A DNA stretch of 64,000 nucleotides, from positions 35,917,596-35,981,595 of the forward strand of contig CM069455.1 of the NCBI GenBank assembly GCA_035610835.1. Direction: 5' to 3'. Each line of letters opens with the position of its first letter. The stretch's first letter is position 1. The translations under genes were made by a program, and so were the position numbers. Below, one piece after another: positions 1 through 10,341 of this stretch. The notes beneath the pieces are model-generated. The model saw nothing but the letters and a program-made list of their open reading frames with translations. It was not told the DNA's origin and searched no databases. This DNA is from Ophiura sarsii (Eukaryota; Echinodermata; Ophiuroidea; Amphilepidida; Ophiuridae).

Positions 1-13
1 AACACTCAGCCGA

Positions 14-328
14 TGGGGAGTTCCTCCGGAATACATTGACAAATTTGAAGGTAAGGAAGTAGTATATCTTTCCACTTTTGGTAATGCCTTTATGTCCTTG
101 TTTTCATGATGTTATTGAAGTCATCCGAAAATCATAAGTTTTGAGAGATTCACAGAAAAAAGTGAAACTTGTGTTGGCACCGAGCGTCATACTCGGGGTC
201 GTACTACACCGTGCATGCGTTGCGTTTGCATGCATCATTTCATAGCGGCTCATTTGTACATGTGGCCATGTGAAACGTGATTAGAGCGTATGTAGTATGT
301 ACATAGGTCAAAATGCAACGATGCAAGG

Positions 329-384
<56 letters not shown>

Positions 385-511
385 AACTTATGATTTTCAG
401 ATGACTTCAATAACATCATGAAAACAAGGACATGAAGGCATTACCAAAAGTGGAAAGATATACTACTTCCTTACCTTCAAATTTGTCAATGTATTCCGGA
501 GGAACTCCCCA
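14..511. repeat. Foldback element with tetranucleotide loop
   Basis: Bases 14-140 and 385-511 are near-perfect reverse complements (about 127 bp each). The loop at 141-384 ends in an (ATTG)n run at 331-384. Both arms carry the same exon-like open stretch followed by GGTAAGG. This is consistent with a small inverted-repeat transposon or an inverted duplication. No transposase is visible. Confidence 0.85.
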
Positions 512-1014
512 GCAATTGTGTAAACAATTGCCTAAAAAATACATCCAAATTCAGTCAAAAATACCCGGTGATTGTGTAAAACAATCACCTTAAACCTACA
601 TTCAAATTCAGTAAAAAATACCTAGTCATTTTGTAAATATTTACTAAAAAATTAAGCAAAATTTACCATAATGTTGTGGTTTTTTTACATAACATGTGGT
701 AAAATATTAAAAAGCATTTACGTAAAAAAAATGCGTAACTAGTTAAGTACAATTTATACCTAGCCACTGTGCAAAATAAATACCTAGTAAAATTGCATTT
801 TTATACATAATAGTTTGGTTTTTTTTACCAAACAGAGTTTATGTAAAATTTTACCAAATTGTTTTGGTGTTCTATACGTGCTTCAAAATTATACTTAGGT
901 AAAAATTTCTGTGAGTGTACATTTGTGAAATAATTTTTGAATTCGTGTTAAATAATCCATGATATTTCGATGTAGATGACTTCAAATCATTGTATTTGTA
1001 TCATTTCTATTCAG
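512..1014. other. AT-rich stretch with degenerate repeats
   Basis: Diverged copies of a roughly 60-70 bp unit built on ATTGTGTAAA and CAAATTCAGT occupy about 512-700, followed by AT-rich sequence leading into the next splice acceptor. No gene is seen in it. Confidence 0.5.
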
Positions 1015-1100
1015 CTGAATACTATTGTGTTATGCATAGTAATGAAGACTACAATGAAAGCCGCTAACGATAGGGATAAGACCTCCATCGATAGCATCAA
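1015..1100 (+). CDS. Adhesion GPCR exon: end of TM5 and ICL3
   Basis: The acceptor follows TTTCTATTCAG and the donor is GTGAGT. The exon starts in phase 0 and ends with two bases of a codon, which the first base of the 2482 exon completes as lysine. It encodes 28 full codons, hydrophobic then basic (LNTIVLCIVMKTTMKAANDR...), as expected for TM5 running into the third cytoplasmic loop. Confidence 0.8.
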
Positions 1101-4100
1101 GTGAGTTCAACCATTTCAATAAGAAGGCAGTATATTCTCGTAGTGTATACATGTACATAACATATTTGAATTTGCAATAGAATGGACACCAGCTATTCCG
1201 ATGATGAACAACTTCAAAGTCAAAGCATCAATAGAGCTTGCGGGTCAAACTTTCTATGAGCGTTTTCTTACACAATAACGTAAAGATTTATCTGACAAGG
1301 ACAATATGATTGCTGATATAATCCATGATTGTCTCCACGTTTAGCCGCTTTCGTCATATCAGTCAGAACACTTTCTTAGTAATAGTTGTATTAATCAATT
1401 AATCAATTAATCAATTAATCAATTAATCAATTAATCAATTAATCAATTAATCAAATAATCAATTAATCAATTAATCAATTAATCAATTAATCAATTAATC
1501 AATTTATCAATTTATCAATTTATCAATTTATCAATTTATCAATTTATCAATTTATCAATTTATCAATTTATCAATTTATCAATTTATCAATTTATCAATT
1601 TATCAATTAATCAATTTATCATTTAATCAATTATTCAAAGATGATTTTATCTCTAATTCAAAAAAAGATTTTCAGATAAAATGATATTTCCCAGAGTACT
1701 GTTTTGTATAAACGGCTAATGGGATAGAGCTATCAAATGAAAACATTACATTATTATGTTGGTACACTGTATAAATATATCATGGGCTCTTCTATTCATC
1801 AGTGTTGTGACCAAGTCACTAACCCTCGAGTCGTAAGTCACGTGACAATACCTAACTTCGAGTCACAAGTCACGTTATTCAAGTTAAAGGTATATTATGT
1901 GATCTTTTCAAGGGGACGCCCTCAATCCACGAACAAACATTTGAAGCAGATTTTATTGCAGATTTACATTTCTGATCATAAATCATGAATATATTACAGA
2001 GCGATACGATTCCTAATTACCTAAAAATCATGGTTTTAGAGTGAATTTGGAATTAAAATAAGTTGTCGGGGCAGACTCCGACAGTTTATTTTCAAACCAT
2101 GATTTTGAAGTGATTACAAATCGTATCGCCCTGTAACTTGGAATGTATGTACGATATATGATCCAAAATGTAAATCTGCAAGAAAATCTGCTTTCAATTT
2201 TTTCCTTGGAAAATATCACATAATATACCTTTAAGTCAATATATTTGTCAATGGAGCCAAGTTATTAACTATATGGTAAGTGTCTGTGTAAAATGCCAAG
2301 TCAAGTGTCAAGTCATAAATATCATAACACTGCTATCCATTATCCATCGATAAAAAAAGGAAAACAAAAGAATAATTCATTATACGAAATCACCAATGTC
2401 GTTTATGACTAGAGGCATCATAATTAGGAGCATTTCGAAAGTTAAAACTGATATGAAATGTCATACTTGTTACTATTTCAGAACTGGCGTTCGCAGTGCT
2501 TTCCTACTATTCCCTGTGTTAGGAATCACGTGGATATTTGGATTCTTTTCTAGTTACCACGTGGTTTTCAGCTACTTGTTCACTATCCTCAATAGCTTAC
2601 AGGTGGGTCATTGATCTAATAAGTGTGGTAATAAATTGCTCATATAGTAAGGAGTTAGGAAAAGTGAGTCAAAGAAAGGGGAATTTGTTCGTAAAAGTGC
2701 CATATAATTTCCCGGGCTGAATATTCAAAACTCATGTTAGAGTTAAAAATACATCTAAAAAGTGCCAAACTCTCAGAAAAAATAGTTCTAAAATTTTCCC
2801 CACGTAATCGTTCTCCATCGAGCCAAAACGAACCACTAATCATATTTGGTTCATAAAGAACCATGTTTTGCAAGTTCTATTCTTAGGAGTTATACATGAG
2901 GACAAAAAGGTGTTAAGTTCCACCATTTTTTCTGAAAGTGTCAGCTGATTTTTAAGAAAACGTGCTTCATTATCACTCACCCTGTATGATGTTACCCGAT
3001 CAAAAACACGCTTGGTTTGGTACTTTGATAACCATTGACCAACCATTATTTTAAACTACATACCGTAATTAATGCAAGTTGTTCATAAGGATGAGTTAGT
3101 TACTTGTCAATGAAGGCATTATCAAAGTTCTCATTCATCAATTATTAATAAATTATTGATAATAACATTTACGGCTATTATTTGACTCCATTGCGTTTCA
3201 GGGTGTGTGGCTAGCAAGTGTGTGCTGTTTATTCAACTCTGAGGTATGTTTAAGTATTAGTATGATTCACCTTTGATTTCGAAATATATTGCCCCCATTG
3301 CACCTGGCTCAAAATAAATACCAATTTAAAGCACTATTCGATGGTCCATTTTGGTCCTCGAGATAGTGACATCATTGTGTCATCGACTGTTCGATAGCTA
3401 CAATGCGAATATATTGACATGAAGAAATAACAGTTATCATTCGATAAGCATGGATGTCTTTAACACATTAAACAATTGGTATGCTTAACACTTTCTGCAG
3501 GCGACCGACGAGTGGAAAGTGTTGAGGGATTTAATCATAGAAGATTTCTTGAGGAACACCAGCATGTTTCACGTTCATCACATGACCACTGATTTCTGTC
3601 ACCATTGCCATTACCGTGCAATGAAAGGCTCATAATATTGTTAAACGAGGGTCTTTAAGAGCATTACAATTGATTTGACTTCAATTCAGTCCTCTTCTGT
3701 TTTTCTTAAAGACCCTTTATTTTTTGAATCACACATTTTTTTAGTTGAGATTCAATATCTGTTCATATCTGTGACCAAGATGCCTATCTTTACCATGTAT
3801 CATAAAGGTGGAAGTCAGACGATCTCCAGCTATAAATAACTTTAATACATGTTTTGCACTGTTTGTTGTGAGGGAAAATTCCTGTTGGCACCGTACACTG
3901 AAAAAGAAATTGGTGTCACAGCGACACCTTCTTGGAGTCAACTGTAAATGACACTTACAAAGGTGTTATTTTGACTCCAAAATCGGTGTAATCGTCAATG
4001 ATATGGGTTTGCACATAATTTACTTCAAAATCAAGGTTTAAAGAGTGAAAATAAACTGTCAGGTCTGCGCGACAACTTATTTGTCACTCTAAATTCACAT

Positions 4101-5059
4101 AATATGCCTTTAAGCGAGTTGGATTGCATGAAGAATGTAGTTTTCCAAGTTTATTTATTTTGGCAAGATAGAGGAAATCAATGACTATTCATAACTTGAA
4201 ATTGGTAAAAAATCAAAATGACACAATCTGAATCTTATGGCACCGGAAATGCATGGTGTGTACTATTATTCAATTATCATAATACTGTTCTGTTACTCAA
4301 CCTCTTTCAGGCACGTCGATCTATGCGCTCAGAGTGGTTAAAAATGAGGAGCAGCTCAGTGCAATCTTTGAGAATTTCCACTAGTGCTACAATGAACATA
4401 GAGGTACTCATGCGCAAATTTCGTTTTATTTTTAAACCGCAAAACATTTTCAAATATCAACCGCTAAATCATATCGAAATAATATAATAACTATTTACTT
4501 TTATGATGTGCAACGCTATTACTGTGACATCTTACTGACGTATATTCTAGAATTCTGAAAATGGAAGTTGGTAAACAGCTCGCTGGATTCGCCAATTTTA
4601 TAAAGGGGGACATTTGTTGTTGGTTGATTAAAATAAATCTAACAAACTGCGTAACTTTATGATAAAAGGTAAAAAATAACCTATTCACTAAATAAGAATG
4701 AGAATAAGATATAGTTATTAGCTGTTTTGCTATATACGATGGTCTTATAATGTATAGACTGTACCATATTTGTGTCGTCGTGTGCGACGACCATACACGA
4801 CTCTAAAATTGTTATATGAAATGTGAATGTATCAGTGTAAAATTATTGATTGATGTCGACCTCATCACCGTCTATACTCATAGATTGCAGTGTTGTATTG
4901 GCACACTGAAAATAGACTAAAATAGAAATGAAAGTCCGAATGATTACTCGTTAATTCAACCATTGTATCTAACATCCAAAATTGTATTTGTTTTTTTGTA
5001 CCCAGAAATCTTCGAAAGAGACATTGAATGTTGAAGAATTGGAAATGGAATCGACATAA
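1015..5059 (+). CDS. Adhesion-type GPCR, C-terminal exons (partial gene)
   Basis: Five phase-compatible exons are visible: 1015-1100, 2482-2602, 3202-3243, 4311-4403 and 5006-5059. All have AG acceptors and GT donors. Together they encode the end of TM5 and ICL3 (LNTIVLCIVMK...), TM6 and ECL3 (TGVRSAFLLFPVLGITWIFG, then SYLFTILNSLQ), the end of TM7 (GVWLASVCCLFNSE) and a basic then acidic tail ending in EST. The TGVRSAFLLFP / GITWIFG / LFTILNSLQG pattern is characteristic of class B2 adhesion GPCR TM6-TM7 and is known from the latrophilin and EMR type families. The receptor signals across the plasma membrane. The GAIN domain, ectodomain and TM1-4 must lie before the window. Introns hold an octamer microsatellite and a TTAA-flanked MITE. 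Which adhesion-GPCR subfamily it belongs to cannot be told. The exon joins are inferred from phase and splice signals, not from transcripts. Confidence 0.85.
1390..1628. repeat. Octanucleotide microsatellite
   Basis: (TCAATTAA)n up to about 1500, then (TCAATTTA)n. It lies in the intron after the TM5 exon. The one-base change of unit midway shows two expansions. Confidence 0.95.
1888..2230. mobile_element. TTAA-flanked palindromic MITE, AGGTATATTATG family
   Basis: TTAA occurs at both edges (1884-1887 and 2231-2234), with terminal repeats beginning AGGTATATTATGTGAT. The whole element folds back. A second full copy is at 29823-30174. TTAA duplication with a 5'-AG terminus fits the Kolobok superfamily better than piggyBac; this is an inference. 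Confidence 0.8.
2482..2602 (+). CDS. Adhesion GPCR exon: TM6 and start of TM7
   Basis: 121 bases between TACTATTTCAG and GTGGGT. One base completes the previous codon, then 40 codons follow. They contain the family signature LGITWIFG and SYLFTILNSLQ. This is the most diagnostic exon of the locus. Confidence 0.9.
3202..3243 (+). CDS. Adhesion GPCR micro-exon: end of TM7
   Basis: 42 bases, 14 codons (GVWLASVCCLFNSE), phase 0 at both ends, acceptor GCGTTTCAG and donor GTATGT. In family members the LQ dipeptide is followed by G and a hydrophobic helix ending near an N-x-E junction, as seen here. Confidence 0.85.
3501..3635 (+). CDS. Possible alternative terminal exon of the adhesion GPCR
   Basis: A good acceptor (ACTTTCTGCAG) opens a phase-0 frame of 44 codons ending in TAA at 3633-3635. 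It begins ATDEWKVLRDLI and becomes His/Cys-rich near its end. It could be spliced directly after the 3202-3243 exon instead of the 4311 exon, giving a different cytoplasmic tail. It could equally be a cryptic intronic frame. The sequence alone cannot decide. Confidence 0.4.
   Translation, partial: ATDEWKVLRDLIIEDFLRNTSMFHVHHMTTDFCHHCHYRAMKGS
3648..3716. mobile_element. Miniature foldback, AGGGTCTTTAAG family
   Basis: AGGGTCTTTAAG at 3648-3659 and its reverse complement at 3705-3716 bound 69 bp. A related copy in opposite orientation lies at 28804-28886 and shares the inner GGACTGAATT/AATTCAGTCC block. Confidence 0.75.
3960..4109. mobile_element. Partial TTAA MITE
   Basis: It ends in CACATAATATGCCT followed by TTAA at 4110-4113, and contains the AAACTGTC and CACTCTAAATTC blocks of the 1888 and 29823 elements. 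The left terminus is not recognisable. Confidence 0.55.
4311..4403 (+). CDS. Adhesion GPCR exon: proximal cytoplasmic tail
   Basis: 31 codons in phase 0 after acceptor CCTCTTTCAG. It encodes ARRSMRSEWLKMRSSS followed by a Ser/Thr-rich stretch. The R-x(4)-EW pattern just after TM7 is typical of adhesion GPCR tails. The donor GTACTC is weaker than the others. Confidence 0.7.
5006..5059 (+). CDS. Adhesion GPCR last exon
   Basis: The acceptor is preceded by a long pyrimidine tract (TTTGTTTTTTTGTACCCAG). Phase 0, 17 codons, acidic (KSSKETLNVEELEMEST), then TAA at 5057-5059. The match of phase to the 4311-4403 exon supports the join. Confidence 0.65.
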   Translation, partial: KSSKETLNVEELEMEST

Positions 5060-5521
5060 GGATGATTCATCAGTGAGTAAACGTGCGGTTGATTGGACAC
5101 AAATCGAATGATTTGTCAATATCGTTCAATTTAATATTTGGGATTATCTACTGGCCATAGATTGAACATTCTTCAAAACATTGACCATAACTTCACATCC
5201 TTAATATATGCTAATTAGATTTCTCACACACTCTTATACTTATTGCTTTACACACTTGTCTTATTCCAGTCACTGCATAACGCACACCCAACACTGATGA
5301 TGGACTAGGTGTAAATAATTATATCGTTATTATCTTTTATTCAATAGATTATTTGCAAAGCTGAACGGTTTTGCCGATCTCGTATCAAATACCAATATGT
5401 ATGTCGTGTTTGCGCGATTCACTGTTCAGCGTATGTTACGAGCGTATTTTAGTTTCTTGCTTTCTGATTGGTCGGACACCACTAAGAGTGTATGAATGAT
5501 AATCAACCAGCACACATGGTC
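5060..5521. other. Intergenic, nothing recognised
   Basis: 3' flank of the receptor gene and the flank of the LINE fragment. The stretch near 5440-5500 resembles 52590-52660 (TTCCTGATTGGTTC..., GAGTGTTATGAAT), suggesting an unnamed dispersed repeat. Confidence 0.4.
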
Positions 5522-6403
5522 TTATTGGTGTGTTGAACCTGCTGGATGCATCCATGTCCAGGGACGTGATCTAGGTTGAGGAAATCTCATTTGTGAGGGA
5601 CGAAGTTTAAATTCCTCACACATATCCACTAGTCTCTCGCCGTTGTTGTTAGTTATATCATAGAAGCAGTGACGTCCAATAACTTCAGGGTGTGTTGAAT
5701 GGCTATCTAGTCCAATTCTAACATTGGAATCTCCGACAACTAAGTGTATGTTGTGAGTTTTCACCTGTTCCAAGTGATTCTCTAGATCGTTGTAGAAATT
5801 ATTCTTGTCATCAGGGGAAGCACACTCAGTTGGAGCATAGATTGATGTCACAGTAAGTTGTGGGTTTCCATGGAATGTAGCTGAGATAATTCTCTTGGTG
5901 ATGGATTTTACGCTCTGTAGGCATTTGTAGATATGGTTTGACATCATTATACCAACACATCCTTGTCTCTGATCTGTTGCTGAGCTATATACTAGCACCC
6001 AATTCTTATCATCAGACCATAACTCTTCGGTGGGGTTTGTTGTAATAAGACGATGTTCTTGTATGCCAACGATGTCAGTACCTGCATCGGAACAGCCCAT
6101 GAATAATTGATGAGTCTTCCCTTGTTGGTACAAAGTCCTCACATTGTATGTGGATACAACAAGGGCTTTGAAGGCACACAGATGACGCATTTCAGGACCA
6201 ACAGTTGTCGTGCCGAGGTCCCGCTGGCCCGTCATAGAGTCATCAGATGACGTCCGCCCATCTGCCTTCGATTGTTTACTTGGTTTCTTTCTTGTAGTTT
6301 TCGTAATCCGATATGTTCCAGACTTACTTGGCTCCGCTCTGGTAGCTGGGACAGAGGGATCAGCCCTGAGCAGCAATACGGAGTTATTGAACGGGTTGGC
6401 CAT
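5522..6403 (-). CDS. Non-LTR retrotransposon endonuclease, 3'-truncated
   Basis: The 293-residue frame begins with a true ATG. It has a basic, low-complexity N-terminus (about 1-75) followed by an apurinic-type endonuclease/exonuclease/phosphatase domain: STYNVRT (84-90, with N87), IVGIQEH (E116), YAPT (189-192) and VVGDSNV (D225, N227). In LINEs this domain nicks target DNA for reverse transcription. The catalytic block normally written GDFNA is GDSNV here. The frame stops just after the RPWTWM stretch, before the final SDH motif, and no reverse transcriptase follows. It is therefore a 3'-truncated fragment, unusual because LINEs are normally truncated at the 5' end. About 150 bp upstream (to about 6560) look like its 5' leader. 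It is related to, but not the same copy as, the LINE at 33098. Confidence 0.85.
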   Translation of the reverse strand: MANPFNNSVLLLRADPSVPATRAEPSKSGTYRITKTTRKKPSKQSKADGRTSSDDSMTGQRDLGTTTVGPEMRHLCAFKALVVSTYNVRTLYQQGKTHQLFMGCSDAGTDIVGIQEHRLITTNPTEELWSDDKNWVLVYSSATDQRQGCVGIMMSNHIYKCLQSVKSITKRIISATFHGNPQLTVTSIYAPTECASPDDKNNFYNDLENHLEQVKTHNIHLVVGDSNVRIGLDSHSTHPEVIGRHCFYDITNNNGERLVDMCEEFKLRPSQMRFPQPRSRPWTWMHPAGSTHQ

Positions 6404-6947
6404 TGATAGAAGTTGACCTATGGTGAACAGCTCAGCACCACCCTACTACACTCGGAAGATGTAGCTTGTCGACCGCTTTGCCAGAGATGATGATGTGGCT
6501 ATGGGGGTAGGGACTCCATTAGGTGGATAAGCATACTGATAACCACCAAAAGCAAAAGTAGATACACATATTATTATTATGTCACTGTGTTATTACTAAA
6601 ACACATTTGTCAAAAAGTCCAATTTATTAGACAAAACATGGTAGTTAACATATAACATATAAAATATAAAATACGTACAGTATACGTAAAATATAAACTA
6701 CAAATATTGGATATCCTACATTCTTAAACAATTTTGTCAGTGTTTCTATAATCTGCCATACAAATTAATATGGGATGTTGTATTCTAGACTACCAGATTC
6801 TATTATGGCATGATACTTAAGTGCCATTGTCCCTAAAAATCAAGTTTTTGTTGGCAGACATAAAAATATGAATTTCCATTATACTTTGGTCATTGATAGA
6901 CCTGAGGTCAATAAACACTAAAATGGAACTTTTTTTTTCTTTCCTTC

Positions 6948-6961
6948 GTTGCCATGACAAC
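6948..6961. promoter_or_regulatory. X-box-like palindrome in left foldback arm
   Basis: GTTGCCATGACAAC fits the RFX X-box pattern (GTNRCC-n-RGYAAC). Its mirror partner in the right arm is GTTACCATGGTAAC at 10144-10157. It is probably a feature of the transposon rather than a host promoter. Confidence 0.3.
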
Positions 6962-8514
6962 GACACATATTAAAATTTTCATGGTTTTTTTCAGAAATTC
7001 AAAACTGCTAATTTACACATATCATTTTGAACAAACAATACAACCAGGATTTTATTTTCATTCAACAATATAACCATACATGTCTCAACTTTCATTCCGT
7101 CCAACAAAAAAACTTGTACAAATTGTATTGTGGGATATACTATTATTTGAAAAAGGGGTGTTTTTCATAATAAATCGTGTGAAAAAATACACCTTCGTAA
7201 ATTAATCACAACTAGCAAAGTGGTGTTTTTTTTGGATTCACCTTCTACAAATGAAAGCTTGAGGGATGTCTGAATAATAATATGTAAAAATATCCATGGG
7301 TAATTCATACCTGTTGAAACAGTGTTGCCAGAAAGTGTTGACTTTTTCCACAAAAAAATCGGTATTACATGGTGTGAAAATACACGTTTAATTTCAGCAA
7401 ACTATTTAATAAATCATCGTGTTATGTCTAAAATAGAGAACAAGTATTTTTGGATCAGGGATAATGTTGCTCATGTTTCAAAGTGCATATTAAAAAAAAA
7501 GTGTTGCCAGGTAGGTTGAGTTTTAACTTTATTCATGGCAGAACAGACTCGTATTAAACAAACAGAATTCATCTTAAATCTGCTTTTGACAGCTACATCC
7601 ATTTACTGTATCACTATAATAAGTGAAGTTTATTTACATTCATGTGTGAATAACAAAAGGTCAAGACAGTGTTGCCATGTTAGTAGAACTTGTTAAAAGC
7701 CCTTAGATGTGTCATAATAATGATGTGAACGCATATGATCATCAGCAATATACATGTAAGTAGTATAATAATAGAGGGTCATTTTTAGGTCATAGTTTCA
7801 GATCACGCTTGCTACATGATTTTTTGATGACTTTATGCCTACTGACAACATTTTCAACAAAACAATTGAAAGAAATGCGAAATCCAGGGTGCCCCGGCCA
7901 AAAAACCACAAAAAGTCGGCCATTTTGAAAAAAAACCAGACTTTTGATCATAACTCAGTCATTTTTGGACTAATTTATTTGATTTTGGTGGCAATACCCA
8001 TGTTTAAAGGTACAATATGTCATTCTATGCATTTGGACTGTGAGGGCGCTTTGCAAAAAAGTAGCTATCGCCAGACGACGATGGACACGCGAAAACCAAA
8101 ATTTTGAATTCGTATTGGAATAACACGTAATCGCGAATGTTGATCTAATCATTTTGAAAAATTCATCATAGGTTAGAAGAAAATGTTTCCAATCCAAAAC
8201 TGTTGTGGGTGGCTAACCACCTGCAGTGTCAGTATCATTTTTTGAATTTAAACCGTTGTTAAGCGTTCGTCCCATTTGATCACGTAACCTCGTTCGCATA
8301 TTTTAACCTGAATACTTGTGAACACGCCCATGTCCAGCGTCGTCTGGCTATCGCAATCAATAAAAATGAATTTGAATAAATGAAATGTGTTAAGAGTGTG
8401 TCGAGAAACATTGTCTGAAGATGTGAGCATGTTACCTGGCATCCACTTTAAAATCACAAGAACGCGTTAAAAGCACTTCCATAGGATAGTACAGGGGTCA
8501 ACGAACTTTCATTA

Positions 8515-8808
8515 GGGACGCACCATTAGATTTTCAGGGGGGGGGGGGGGGGTAGGAAGTTTTCGGAAAAAACAAATTCCCCTCTATGCAGGCCAAAAAA
8601 AAAAATTCACCCCCTGATGAGTAAAAAAAAAGAAAAAAAAAATTCGACCCCCACCCAACTCAATATGAATGGATACATTAAAAAAAAAAATTCGCCGCCT
8701 CCGGCGGCGCCAAAAACAAAAATCGCCCCTTGAGGCGGCCCCCCCCAAAAAGTCTCCCCCGAACCCAACTTCCTACCCCCACCCCCTGAAAATCAAATGG
8801 TGCGTCCC
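8515..8808. mobile_element. PIF/Harbinger-like MITE with poly-G/poly-C arms
   Basis: TTA is duplicated at 8512-8514 and 8809-8811. Terminal repeats are GGGACGCACCATTnGATTTTCAGG. A G-run follows the left terminus and C-rich sequence precedes the right one. A 3-bp TWA duplication is typical of PIF/Harbinger. Confidence 0.8.
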
Positions 8809-9361
8809 TTAGTGTGTTTCGAAGGAGACAATTCAAAGATGTTCAAAATGGTGTAGCTTCAAAACAACAATGGTATTTTACTCAGATTTTCAGGAAATGC
8901 CTAAAATGTAACTCCTATCATATTTCAACATTATAATTTGAGATGCTACGATGCGAAAGGTATCTTTTTTAAACAGCGCCCTCACAGGGCTATTTTCACT
9001 AAAAATGCCATTTTCAGGAAAACGAAACATCGTCATGCGATAAAAGTTGTGTAAGATTATTCTATGTCCCAACAAACATGGGTATTGCCACCAAAATCAA
9101 ATTGATTGGACCAAAATGATTGATTTATGATCAAAATACTGTTTTTCCAAAATGGCCGACTTTTTGTGGTTTTTTGGCCGGGGCACCCTGGATTTTGCAA
9201 TTTTTTTCAATTTTTGTTGTTGAAAATGTTGTCAGTACGTATAAAGTCATCAACAAAATCATGTAGCAAGCATGATCTGAAACTATGACCCTCTATTAGC
9301 TAGATTAAGCATAATAACTATAACAAAACATCAAGAGATTGATTTAATTAAACATGGAATA

Positions 9362-9951
9362 TACCATGTTTCAAAATAGGGGTGTTTAAGGGATATTTAA
9401 TCAAACTGAGCCTTAAAAGGCTCTGTTTGTGGAGATATTGACTCTAAAGTTAGCAGCATGTAGACTTATATTTATAAACTGATATAAACTCAGAAGTTAT
9501 CACACAAACGGTTTGCGCATATATGTTAATACTATACTCAACATGGCATATGTTGCAATATTGCTAATTTGAGGTAAAAAAGAGAACTCTGGCAACTTTA
9601 ACAAGTACATTTCATATCATTTTATTGCAAACATTCACAAACAAAGTAATATCTTCAATATATCTCCTAACCAACGCTTATATATATGTAATTCACTGTT
9701 TAATTACCGTTTTTCGATAATAGGCATTTTAAGATTTTTCAAAAATACCTATCTTTCTGGAAACACTGCTGCCATGTTTAAAGATTACCCACACTTTTCT
9801 CATTGGAATTCAATTGAGCAACATTGTTACTCTCTACATGCAAAATATCTTTGAAAAAAAAGTGCCACTTTCAGGGTTAACGGTGATTAGATTTGGCTAA
9901 TAATTGATAGTTTGTAAAAGGGACGAAACACCCCTATTTGGAAACATGGTA
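9362..9951. mobile_element. TA-flanked inverted-repeat element
   Basis: TACCATGTTTCAAAATAGGGG at the left end pairs with CCCCTATTTGGAAACATGGTA at the right. TA is present on both sides (9360-9361 and 9952-9953). 590 bp, no transposase. It lies in the right arm of the 3.7-kb foldback. Confidence 0.7.
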
Positions 9952-10143
9952 TAGTCCAATTGCAAATTCCAAGATTTTTTTTTAAATATGGATTAGTTTG
10001 ACTGTGGACTGCCCTTTTATATATAAAAACAAGAATTTGTTAAAATTATTTTGTATGCTACAAATGTGAGATCCAAGTTGATCTAAAATTAGCATTTAAA
10101 ACAGCAAAAAATGAGAAAAATCATCAAATTAATGGAATTGCCC

Positions 10144-10157
10144 GTTACCATGGTAAC
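10144..10157. promoter_or_regulatory. X-box-like palindrome in right foldback arm
   Basis: GTTACCATGGTAAC is a perfect palindrome fitting the RFX X-box pattern. It is the mirror partner of 6948-6961. Confidence 0.3.
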
Positions 10158-10341
10158 ATACATGTGACACCAATTTTTTTCTCCATATTTGTTGACTTTG
10201 ACCATAGGTCCATCTGTGCACAAGGTATGAAGAAAATTCATATTTTTCAGTCTGCCACATTTTTCAACATTTCCTTGATTCTTACTGAATATGGTTCTTA
10301 ACATGGGATTGTGTATCTCAATCCTATGTTAACTACCATGT

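Larger units (their letters stand above)
6636..10341. mobile_element. 3.7-kb foldback element
   Basis: The outer ends share an inverted 16-mer (ACATGGTAGTTAACAT at 6636-6651 and its reverse complement at 10326-10341). Further inverted matches pair 6830-6965 with 10140-10290, and 7770-8050 with 9060-9298; the latter runs from the TAATAGAGGGTCAT end through GGGTGCCCCGGCC to GGCAATACCCATGTTT. No coding frame is convincing. It is a large non-autonomous inverted-repeat transposon. Two further elements sit inside it (8515-8808 and 9362-9951). Confidence 0.75.

Noticed and set aside
1737..3046. Several short frames in the receptor introns
   Set aside because: They overlap the MITE and intronic AT-rich DNA and disagree with the splice model.
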